This document shows, piece by piece, positions 22,350 through 29,242 of a stretch of 29,242 nt of DNA (the first letter of the stretch is position 1; the number at the start of each line of letters is the position of its first letter). The stretch is taken from positions 1-29,242 of the forward strand of contig CAZMNO010000044.1 of NCBI GenBank assembly GCA_964567685.1. Reading direction: 5' to 3'. The notes under the pieces were generated by a model, which did no database searches, was not told where the DNA came from, and worked only from the letters and a program-made list of their open reading frames with translations. The DNA comes from UBA5972 sp964567685 (GTDB lineage: Bacteria > Pseudomonadota > Alphaproteobacteria > Rhodobacterales > Rhodobacteraceae). The position numbers and the translations under genes were made by a program.

Positions 22350-23354
22350 TTACTTCACAAACGCTGTGATCCGCTCCATCAGCGCGGTATCAACTTCAAC
22401 CCCTTCGGCATCGATGCGTGCCCGGTTGCCGATACGGCGAGCCCCCGGAAGGCGGGCACCATCTTGCGAGGTGATGGCTTCTGCTAAGGCCTGGGTCTGC
22501 GCCCCAAAGCCCTCGCCAGCAAAGGCCATCGGGTCAAAAGCAACAAAGCACTGGCCGGTCATCGGCGGCCCGCCCTTGTCACCGGAAAACGGGCTGGCAT
22601 CACGGCTGAGAACTGCACCAGCAAGACAGGAGGCCAGAAGCTCGACCATCAAGCCAACGCCAAATCCCTTTTGCCCGCCGGCCGGGGCCATCGAGCCCTT
22701 GAGCGCCTCGTCAGCATCAGTGGTCGGGGCACCGTCGGCATCAAACGCCCAACCCTCCTCGATCGCTTCGCCTTTGCGGGCGCGCAGCATGATCTCGGAT
22801 TTGGCGATGGCGCTGGCCGACTGGTCGATCACCAGAAGCGCGCCACCGTTGTTATCAGGCACTGCCAGCGCAAAAGGATTGGTCCCGATCACCGGAACCC
22901 GCCCGCCTGTGGGGGCAATCGACGCTGGTGCGTGCGTGAAGCAAAGGCCAAGCAATCCGTCACTGGCAATCCGCTCGGCGTGGTGCCCCAGGACACCGCA
23001 GTTATAAGAGTTACGCAGTGTCATCGCCGCCACTCCATTGGCGCGCGCGGCCTCGGTGAAGGTCGACCAGCCGGCATCAATTGCCGGATGGGCAAAGCCG
23101 GTCCTGGCATCTACCTTCACTGCACCGGCACGGGGGTGCGTTACCTCAGGCTTGGCCTGACCGTCCACCTTGCCGCATTGAACATGCTCGGCATAGATCG
23201 GCACATACATCAGCCCGTGGCTGCGAATACCATCGCGCTCGGCTTTCACTGTCGAGCGGGCGACGGCGGCTGCGTTTTCTGCTGCCGCGCCTGCACCCAC
23301 CAGCGCGGCCTCGGCCAGTTCTCCGACCTGTTTCAGGCTTAAGTTCTCAGCCAT
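22350..23354 (-). CDS. Ldh_2-family NAD(P)H oxidoreductase
   Basis: A 334-residue member of the malate/L-lactate dehydrogenase-2 family, which reduces 2-keto acids or cyclic imino acids with NAD(P)H. The family blocks RSHG (44-47), APTGGRVPVIGTNPFALAVP (about 147-166) and KGFGVGLMVELLA are present. Where most members have NSxHFG with the catalytic histidine, this protein reads NSYNCG (115-120), with HH at 124-125. Relatives act on malate, ureidoglycolate, sulfolactate or piperideine-2-carboxylate; the substrate here is open. It is the last gene of the operon, 13 bases after the DUF3726 gene. Confidence 0.88.
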   Translation of the reverse strand: MAENLSLKQVGELAEAALVGAGAAAENAAAVARSTVKAERDGIRSHGLMYVPIYAEHVQCGKVDGQAKPEVTHPRAGAVKVDARTGFAHPAIDAGWSTFTEAARANGVAAMTLRNSYNCGVLGHHAERIASDGLLGLCFTHAPASIAPTGGRVPVIGTNPFALAVPDNNGGALLVIDQSASAIAKSEIMLRARKGEAIEEGWAFDADGAPTTDADEALKGSMAPAGGQKGFGVGLMVELLASCLAGAVLSRDASPFSGDKGGPPMTGQCFVAFDPMAFAGEGFGAQTQALAEAITSQDGARLPGARRIGNRARIDAEGVEVDTALMERITAFVK

Positions 23355-23367
23355 ATTAACTCTCTCC

Positions 23368-23997
23368 CTAGTCGTTATCCGTCAGTCCAGCCCCGGCACC
23401 CTGCAAACGCGACGCCTCGCTTTCCGGAACATATGTTTTTTGCGCCAGCGCTGCGATCTGGTTCCAGACCGCAGCGTCGACATCAATGCCGGCGGCACTT
23501 GCTGCACCAGCCCCACCTGGCTGATCTGAGGACTCCAAGGAGAGAACCAAATCGCTGCTCAGGTCACCCTCAGGCGTTCCAAGCGCGCCCTCCGGTGTCA
23601 GATAAACAGCTTTGCCAGAACCTGATTCCACTTTGATATCAACTCCGTAAAGGCGTGCAGCCACACCGGCAAAGCCGATCATCAGCAAAGGCGCGTCAAC
23701 CCCGCCAAGGCGCACCGTTACACCCTTGCCACCGGCAATCAGAAAATCCACCGCCGAAGGCCCGCAAAAGGCAATACGTGCATTTTCAAAGGAAACATCA
23801 CCGTTTGCACTGACAGTCCCCAAACAGGGTTCAGTGCCTGACTGAATCGCCGTCAAACCCGCCGCTGCACCATCTAGACCGCGGGCCGACAACCAGGCAG
23901 CGGCGCGTCCGATATCTTCACCAAGGCCAACCGGAATGCCCGACCCGACCGTGGCTTTGCGCAAGGTGACCTCAATTTCGTTCAGCGAATGTCTCAT
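23368..23997 (-). CDS. DUF3726 protein
   Basis: A 209-residue protein that I place in DUF3726 from its opening SLNEIEVTLRKATVGSGIPVGLGEDIGRAAAWL (given here as one recognisable block) and its operon setting. No catalytic motif, signal peptide or membrane helix is seen; the C-terminus is rich in Ala and Gly. The ATG at 23997 overlaps the upstream stop (ATGA), so it is chosen over an in-frame start at 24024. Coupling to the 566-residue protein suggests they act together, perhaps as a complex. Function unknown. Confidence 0.75.
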   Translation of the reverse strand: MRHSLNEIEVTLRKATVGSGIPVGLGEDIGRAAAWLSARGLDGAAAGLTAIQSGTEPCLGTVSANGDVSFENARIAFCGPSAVDFLIAGGKGVTVRLGGVDAPLLMIGFAGVAARLYGVDIKVESGSGKAVYLTPEGALGTPEGDLSSDLVLSLESSDQPGGAGAASAAGIDVDAAVWNQIAALAQKTYVPESEASRLQGAGAGLTDND

Positions 23998-25694
23998 GCG
24001 TTTTCTCCCAGCACCGGAAGCCACCAGTCATCGGCATCCGGTGCGTTGATATCCTCAAAAACCGGCGCGCCCTGATACATGTTGATCCGGGTCCATAGCT
24101 CTGATTTCGGGTCAAATTTCGAGGCGCCAAACTGCGCCAGCTTGAAACGGAGCATGTCAATGGGCAGGCAGTCAGCGCCGATCAGATTATCGTGAATCTC
24201 GCTATAGGAATGTGTGGCCGACACCTGCACGCGTCTTGTGATACTGCGATATTCAGGGTGACACATCAGAAATTCAGCCACTGATTGGTTTGCATCAGCA
24301 TCGGCCAGCACCGATGCCAAACGATTTGCCTGCCGCGAAATATCCAATGGCGATTCAAGCTCGGCCCCCTCCTCTTCATAGCGCTTGCCGAAACGGGGTT
24401 CGAGCTTGGCTTCGGAAACATACCAGAAATGCGTGCAGGCTTCTTTCTGCGCAAAATCCACATCAAGCGCCCAGTCATAGTTGCTGTTCAAAAGCGCAGA
24501 AAGTTCACCCAGAGTCATTGCGGGTTTCAGATGGGGCGGATGATCGCTGGCCTGACCTGCGGCCAGCTCGTCGATCAGCGCACCATTGGGTTCCATCACC
24601 AGCGCCACGATCAGCTCCTGACATTCTTCGCTCCAGCGCGAAGACGCTTTGACCAGACGATCAAACGGATTGGGCTCGGCCAGCCAGTCAGCTGTGGCCA
24701 TCGCCATCACGTCCTGCCATTCAGAGCGCAGAGTCAGAATCCGTTGCATCTGCCGCTCGTCCTCGACATTCCATTGCTCAAGGTGGCGTGCCGCCTGCGC
24801 CATCAGCGCCTGCAGCCGGTCGATCATTGCAGCGTCAGCTTTGGCCACGGCGCGAATCCATGCCAAAGCAGTTTCGCGCGTTTTTACCCAATTGTTCAAA
24901 AGCTGGTAATGGTTCACCAGAAACGGGGCCATTCCCAACCCGGTGGAATTGCCTATGCCAAGGCTGCGCCGGTTTTCCTGGCTGAGACAGGCATGACCGG
25001 TCGGGTTATTCGCCGCGGCGATGTGATCCACCAGATCAAGCGTAAAGCCACGGATGAGCCAGACATTCAGCATTTCAACCTGAAACGAGCCACGCATGGC
25101 CGGCCGTGCTTCAATCCGGGCTCGATCGCCAAAGCCAAGCTTGCCATTGCCGTAAACGGCGGTCGTGCGCATCAGATAGCCGACGGAATTGATGAGGTCC
25201 GGATCGGGCTGCTGGCCAGCACTCAGCCGGTCAACCACATGGGAAAAGAAGCGAACGGATTTGTTGGCGCGCGACAGCGATATTTCGGTCGCCTCAAATC
25301 GCCCGGCTTCCTGTTTCGGGGCGTTGGCTTCCAACCGGTCCAGATCGGCAGTGCTCGGCACCCCGTCAAACAAGGCAAAAGACGCATCCCAGGCCTCGGC
25401 GATCACCCGGTCACTGCGGTTTTCAGGTGCCAGTTTCTGTGAGAAGGCAACAAGGCTGTAAACATCCCCGCCCAGTGTCACGGAATAAACCGCACGGCCA
25501 TAGCCTTTATCGTTGATCTCCCAAACCGGGCGTGTGACCACGGCTTTGTCATCTGAGAGACGGCGGATCAGGCTGCGCATGATGCTCAGCCGGTTTGGAA
25601 AGGCAGCGCCCATCCTGCTCAGGCGCATGACCTGGCTTGCGGGTCTCAAGGATGGCTGTGCCACTTCGGTGGCCGCTTGCATTCCGCTGGTCAT
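23994..25694 (-). CDS. Unrecognised 566-residue cytoplasmic protein
   Basis: I do not recognise this protein. It is soluble, 566 residues, with no signal peptide or clear helix for the membrane. Notable stretches are RPVWEINDKGYGRAVYSV (about 57-74), GNSTGLGMAPFLVNHYQLLNNW in the middle, and a C-terminal half rich in Trp, Glu and Asp ending DADDWWLPVLGENA. A conserved-looking CHPEYRSITRRVQVSATHSY lies in the last third. GGAGGG precedes the ATG, which overlaps the M19 gene's stop. Its place in the operon suggests an enzyme or large subunit paired with the DUF3726 protein. Confidence 0.8.
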   Translation of the reverse strand: MTSGMQAATEVAQPSLRPASQVMRLSRMGAAFPNRLSIMRSLIRRLSDDKAVVTRPVWEINDKGYGRAVYSVTLGGDVYSLVAFSQKLAPENRSDRVIAEAWDASFALFDGVPSTADLDRLEANAPKQEAGRFEATEISLSRANKSVRFFSHVVDRLSAGQQPDPDLINSVGYLMRTTAVYGNGKLGFGDRARIEARPAMRGSFQVEMLNVWLIRGFTLDLVDHIAAANNPTGHACLSQENRRSLGIGNSTGLGMAPFLVNHYQLLNNWVKTRETALAWIRAVAKADAAMIDRLQALMAQAARHLEQWNVEDERQMQRILTLRSEWQDVMAMATADWLAEPNPFDRLVKASSRWSEECQELIVALVMEPNGALIDELAAGQASDHPPHLKPAMTLGELSALLNSNYDWALDVDFAQKEACTHFWYVSEAKLEPRFGKRYEEEGAELESPLDISRQANRLASVLADADANQSVAEFLMCHPEYRSITRRVQVSATHSYSEIHDNLIGADCLPIDMLRFKLAQFGASKFDPKSELWTRINMYQGAPVFEDINAPDADDWWLPVLGENA

Positions 25695-26680
25695 TCGCTT
25701 CCCTCCGAGGTGAAAGAGTGTTCGTAAAACTTGAGCCAGTTGCCCCCCATGATCCCGGCAACCTCGTCCTTTGAGAACCCGACCCGGCCAAGGGCCGCTT
25801 CGATATTATCAAAATCCCGGTTGTCTTTGAACCAGTCAGGCTGATCCGGGAAACCGGCATTTGAAGCCGAGCCTTCACCATAGTCCAGGGTTTTGGTCCA
25901 GCGCCCGTTGCGCATCCAGGTCACCACGCTGTCTGGCTGATCCTGGCAGAGATCACTGCCGATGCCCAAGGCATTGGCGCCCATCAGATCGGCGGTTCTG
26001 GCAATGGCTTCGGCAAAGCTGTCAACGGTGCAGTCACTGCCGTCTTTCAGATGATGCGGATAAAGCGAAAAGCCCAGCATCCCACCGCTTTCGCCGAGCG
26101 CTTTCAGAACATCATCGGATTTGTTGCGCAGGGCCGGATGCCAGAATGAAGGGTTCGCATGCGTAATGGCAATCGGTCGCTCGGATACTTCAATCGCATC
26201 CAGCGTTGAACGCTCGCCGGAATGGCTCATGTCGACAACCATGCCGACGCGGTTCATTTCACGCACAACCTCGCGGCCCATGCGGGTGATGCCGCTGTCT
26301 TCGGCCTCGTAACATCCGGTCGCCAGCAGGGACTGGTTGTTATAGGTCAGCTGCATGAAACGGGCGCCCAGCGTGTGCCAGATTTCAACCAGCCCGATAT
26401 CGTCTTCAATCGGACTTGGATTCTGGAACCCATAGAAAATGGCGGTGCGGTTGGTTTCCTGCGCAAGCCGCACGTCCTGGGCATATTTGCCGTGGAAAAT
26501 CACATCGGGCAATTGCTCGAACCAGCGGTTGAACGCTTCGACATTCAGTACGGTTTCACGAAAGTTCTCGTGATAAGCGACGGTGACATGCACAGCATCA
26601 ACTCCGCCTTCCCGCATCTGGCGAAAGATCTTCTCCGACCAGTTGGCATATTGCAGATTGTCAATGCGAGGCGCTTTCAT
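25691..26680 (-). CDS. M19 (membrane dipeptidase-like) family protein, variant site
   Basis: A 329-residue amidohydrolase of the renal dipeptidase family. The zinc-ligand histidines of DMSH (His153) and THANP (His174) are present, as is GIGSDL near the C-terminal part of the barrel. The N-terminal HxD metal motif is missing: the equivalent stretch reads RIDNLQYANW. From memory, the same variation is seen in the Pseudomonas aeruginosa protein beside the dimethylglycine genes dgcAB. The frame starts at GTG 26689, but ATG 26680 has GGAG at proper spacing, so I use it. It is not exported. Dipeptidase activity should not be assumed. Confidence 0.85.
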   Translation of the reverse strand: MKAPRIDNLQYANWSEKIFRQMREGGVDAVHVTVAYHENFRETVLNVEAFNRWFEQLPDVIFHGKYAQDVRLAQETNRTAIFYGFQNPSPIEDDIGLVEIWHTLGARFMQLTYNNQSLLATGCYEAEDSGITRMGREVVREMNRVGMVVDMSHSGERSTLDAIEVSERPIAITHANPSFWHPALRNKSDDVLKALGESGGMLGFSLYPHHLKDGSDCTVDSFAEAIARTADLMGANALGIGSDLCQDQPDSVVTWMRNGRWTKTLDYGEGSASNAGFPDQPDWFKDNRDFDNIEAALGRVGFSKDEVAGIMGGNWLKFYEHSFTSEGSE

Positions 26681-26685
26681 GGCAT

Positions 26686-28137
26686 TCACTCCGGCGCGCC
26701 GGAATTGATATAGGCGGTCTTGATCTGGGTGTAGAACTCGGCTGCCCCCCGACCCTGCTCGCGCGGCCCGGAAGACGAGTTTTTACGGCCACCAAAGGGC
26801 ACGTGATAATCCGTACCCGCCGTCGGCAGGTTGACCGTCACACAACCGGTTTCGATGTTGCGGCGGAAATGCGTGGCGCGACCGAGTGATTTGGTGAAGA
26901 TGCCACCGACCAGACCAAACTCGGTGTCATTGGCTATGGCCAGCCCTTCGTCATAGCTGGCGATTTTCTGCACGGCAGCGACGGGGGCGAACATTTCTTC
27001 GCGGTTAAGCGCCATGTCGTTATTTGTGCCGATGAGCAACCCGGGTGACATGTAATAGCCCTCGGTCTCCATCGTCAGACGCTCACCCCCGGTGGCAATC
27101 TCGGCCCCTTCTTCGCGGGCTTTTTCCATCCAGCCGAGGTTTTCCGCCAGCTGGGTGTCACTGACAACCGGGCCCATCTGGGTGCCTTCCTTCAGTGCAT
27201 GACCTACCTTGATGCCTTCAAGCGCCGTCTTCAGCTTGTCGACAAAGGCATCATGCACCGCCTCATGCACCAAAAGACGCGAGCTTGCGGTGCATTTCTG
27301 CCCGGTGCCGGAATAACCACCGGCAACGCTGGCGGCGACCGCCAGATCAAGATCGGCGTCATCCATGATGAGAAGCGCGTTCTTTGAGCCAAGTTCGAGC
27401 TGGTATTTGGTCAGGTTGGTCGCGGCGGCGGCAGCGACCTGTTTGCCGACACCGTAAGAGCCGGTGAAGGTCACGCCGCTGACATGGCGATGCCCAGCCA
27501 GCGCATTGCCGATCTTTCCACCAGAGCCCATCACCAGTTGAAACGCCCCTTCCGTCAGACCGGAGCGTGAAATGATCTCGGCCAGGGCATGGGCCGACGC
27601 CGGTGTCTGGTTCGCCGGTTTCCAGATCACCGAATTGCCGTAAGCCAGCGCCGGGGCGATTTTCCAGGCGGCGGTTGCTGTGGGGAAATTCCAGGGGGAG
27701 ATCACGGCGATCACGCCCATCGGCTCACGCCGCACATCGATTTCAATGCCGGGACGCACGCTGTCGGCATTCTCACCAAGCTGGCGCAGTACTTCGGCGG
27801 CATAATAGGTGAAGAACTGACCGGCACGAAAAACCTCACCCTTGCCTTCGGCCAGCGGTTTGCCTTCCTCGCGGCTGAGCAGAGTGCCCAGTTCTTCGGC
27901 ACGGGCCATCAATTCGCGCCCGATGAAATCAAGCACGTTCTGGCGTGCCTCAAGCCCGGTCTGTCGCCAGGTGATTTGCGCCTGACGCGCCGAGGCCACC
28001 GCATCTTCAAGCTGGGCGGCATCGGCTTGCGCAAAACTACCGATCACATCGCTCAGATCAGACGGGTTGATGTTTTCAATGGCACCGGGTCCGTCGACCC
28101 AGGTACCGCCAATCAGGTTTTTGAATTCAGCAGTCAT
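26686..28137 (-). CDS. NAD(P)-dependent aldehyde dehydrogenase
   Basis: A 483-residue class 1 aldehyde dehydrogenase oxidising an aldehyde or semialdehyde to the acid. PWN (Asn150), the general-base Glu248 in QLELG and the nucleophile Cys282 in GQKCTASSR are in place. The C-terminal GTDYHVPFGGRKNSS and PREQG/EFYT stretches resemble 2,5-dioxovalerate (alpha-ketoglutaric semialdehyde) dehydrogenases, but this is only a resemblance. The ATG at 28137 follows a GGAGGG site; an in-frame GTG at 28149 overlaps that site and is unlikely. First gene of the operon, divergent from lysR. Confidence 0.92.
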   Translation of the reverse strand: MTAEFKNLIGGTWVDGPGAIENINPSDLSDVIGSFAQADAAQLEDAVASARQAQITWRQTGLEARQNVLDFIGRELMARAEELGTLLSREEGKPLAEGKGEVFRAGQFFTYYAAEVLRQLGENADSVRPGIEIDVRREPMGVIAVISPWNFPTATAAWKIAPALAYGNSVIWKPANQTPASAHALAEIISRSGLTEGAFQLVMGSGGKIGNALAGHRHVSGVTFTGSYGVGKQVAAAAATNLTKYQLELGSKNALLIMDDADLDLAVAASVAGGYSGTGQKCTASSRLLVHEAVHDAFVDKLKTALEGIKVGHALKEGTQMGPVVSDTQLAENLGWMEKAREEGAEIATGGERLTMETEGYYMSPGLLIGTNNDMALNREEMFAPVAAVQKIASYDEGLAIANDTEFGLVGGIFTKSLGRATHFRRNIETGCVTVNLPTAGTDYHVPFGGRKNSSSGPREQGRGAAEFYTQIKTAYINSGAPE

Positions 28138-28208
28138 TGATCCCTCCACGAGTTTGAGAGGAATGTACTGGTCACGCGACTTAAATCAAACGGAAATAAT
28201 TGTTGTAT

Positions 28209-28227
28209 ATTTCAGTTTTTCTGAAAT
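28209..28227. promoter_or_regulatory. Perfect dyad before lysR (probable LysR operator)
   Basis: ATTTCAG-TTTTT-CTGAAAT is a perfect 7-5-7 inverted repeat ending 9 bases before the lysR ATG and about 72 bases before the divergent aldehyde dehydrogenase start. It contains the T-N11-A pattern of LysR sites (T at 28212, A at 28224). The position suits autorepression of lysR and control of the operon. Confidence 0.65.
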
Positions 28228-28236
28228 GATCTATTC

Positions 28237-29139
28237 ATGCTGAAACTTGAAAACCTGCGTAGCTTCGTCACTGTGGCCAACGCCGGCAATATCGCCGATG
28301 CCGCCGCAATTCTGGGGCGCACCCCTTCGGCGGTTTCAATGACGCTCAAGCAGCTTGAGCAGGATATCGGTGGGCCATTGTTTGAAACCGACCGAAAAAA
28401 CGCGCTGACCGCTTTGGGCCGGTTCACGCTTGAAACTGCAAGGATGCAGATTCAGGGCTATGATGTGGCGGTAAAAGCCATCCGGGCTTTTGCTGAAAAC
28501 TCCATCGGGCGGCTCTCCATTGCCTCGGTGCCTTCTGTTGCCAGCAATCTTATCCCCGATTTGCTGCCGGATTTCGTCGCCGCGCGTCAGGGGGTTGAGG
28601 TTGAGTTGCTCGACGCCGACAGCCGCTCGGTTGCAGCAATGGTTGATAACGGCCTCAGTGAACTTGGTATTGCCGGGGCTCCACTTGAGGCAGCGCGCTT
28701 GTCCTTTACACCTCTGTTCAGCGACCGGTTCAGGGTGGTTTTCGGGCCCGGTTCAAGGCTGTGGTCAATCGACAGACCGCTGGTCTGGCGCGATCTCGGT
28801 AAAGAGGTTTTCATTCGCAACGAAGCCTCTGACGCCATTCGCCTACCCGAGCTGCAGGCGCGGTATTTTGAGGCCAACATGGTCGTGCGAAACGTCACGT
28901 CCCTGCTGGCTTTGGTCGGCAAGGGTATGGGGGTGACGCTGTTGCCGGCACTGGCGACCAAGGATCTGCCACCCGATATCGCAGCGCGCGATATCGATTT
29001 TCGCGGGGCGGAACGCATTGTCGGGCTGATCACGCGGTCGGGGCCGGCACTCAGCCCGGTTGCTGCTGCGTTTTCCGCGCATGTGAAGGGGGCGGTTCCC
29101 GGGCTTGCAAAGACACTTAATCTGACGGTTTTGGGGTGA
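28237..29139 (+). CDS. LysR-family transcription regulator
   Basis: A 300-residue LysR-type regulator. The winged helix-turn-helix is at about 2-60 (LRSFVTVANAGNIADAAAILGRTPSAVSMTLKQLE, with the usual AAxxLxRTPSAVS core), followed by a linker helix and a two-lobed effector domain with GKGMGVTLLPA near the C-terminal part. It is divergent from the five-gene operon with 99 bases between starts and is the likely regulator of that operon, responding to a pathway substrate or intermediate. Confidence 0.93.
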   Translation: MLKLENLRSFVTVANAGNIADAAAILGRTPSAVSMTLKQLEQDIGGPLFETDRKNALTALGRFTLETARMQIQGYDVAVKAIRAFAENSIGRLSIASVPSVASNLIPDLLPDFVAARQGVEVELLDADSRSVAAMVDNGLSELGIAGAPLEAARLSFTPLFSDRFRVVFGPGSRLWSIDRPLVWRDLGKEVFIRNEASDAIRLPELQARYFEANMVVRNVTSLLALVGKGMGVTLLPALATKDLPPDIAARDIDFRGAERIVGLITRSGPALSPVAAAFSAHVKGAVPGLAKTLNLTVLG

Positions 29140-29189
29140 CGGGGTTTGAGTTACCGCACCGACTACTTAACCGAGATACTATCTCCAAT

Positions 29190-29242
29190 TGAAGTGGTCC
29201 CAGAAAGCCGGACAGTGAGCTAAGGTGTATCCCAAACCATTG
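29190..29242 (+). mobile_element. Possible IS3-family insertion sequence end (partial)
   Basis: From 29190 the sequence reads TGAAGTGGTCCCAGAAAG, then CCGGACAGTGAGCTAAGGTG. This resembles the terminal repeat of IS3-family elements, which begin TG, have a CCC run, then GGACA, and often AAGGTG just before orfA. No transposase frame is inside the window. This is pattern memory only; the element, if real, continues past the end. Confidence 0.35.

Noticed and set aside
24285..25442. Plus-strand 385-codon open frame antisense to the 566-residue protein
   Set aside because: The minus-strand frame is longer, coupled to neighbours by ATGA overlaps and preceded by GGAGGG; the plus-strand frame has no ribosome site or family match. 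Because the real gene is also unrecognised, this choice rests on context.

Overview
The window looks like chromosome of a fairly GC-rich alphaproteobacterium, most likely a Rhodobacterales (Roseobacter/Rhodobacter-type) species. The clues are protein character, a long structured leader before mraZ as known from Rhodobacteraceae, a DUF1127 protein, perfect FNR-type boxes and a dense GANTC (CcrM-type) cluster. No rRNA, tRNA or CRISPR array was seen.

Layout. (1) 1-609 has no credible gene. It holds an orphan FNR-type box, a run of GC-rich hairpins and an 11-bp tandem repeat. (2) 610-8383, minus strand, is the front of the division and cell wall (dcw) operon: mraZ-rsmH-ftsL-ftsI-murE-murF-mraY, tightly packed. 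murD does not follow mraY within the 609 bases available. (3) 8384-9183 is an 800-base control region for dcw: an UpsM-like leader/sRNA with an attenuator-like hairpin, a 10-bp-spaced TGGGA array (MraZ boxes), and eight GANTC sites in 88 bases. (4) 9184-10257 is mrp (minus); divergently, 10365-12612 is a tungstate ABC transporter tupB-tupC-tupA. (5) 12734-12955 is a small DUF1127 protein with a strong terminator. (6) 13300-17226 is ybbP-ybbA (minus) divergent from tesA (plus), whose start codons overlap. (7) 17283-19910, plus strand, carries a BKACE/DUF849 enzyme and a membrane-anchored glutamate-synthase-like FMN protein. The latter overlaps at its 3' end a convergent CaCA cation antiporter, which lies behind an APC amino-acid permease with a perfect FNR box. 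(8) 22350-28137, minus strand, is a compact five-gene catabolic operon: aldehyde dehydrogenase, M19-like protein without the usual HxD, an unrecognised 566-residue protein, DUF3726, and an Ldh_2 oxidoreductase. It ends in a good terminator and is divergent from a LysR regulator with a perfect dyad before its start. The last 50 bases resemble the end of an IS3-family element.

The most interesting parts are the dcw control region (3) and the operon in (8). The first could link cell-cycle methylation, MraZ autoregulation and an sRNA/attenuator in one promoter. The second combines one wholly unknown protein with two enzymes that have changed active-site positions, which suggests an uncharacterised catabolic pathway. 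All family calls are from motif reading by eye; no searches were run.
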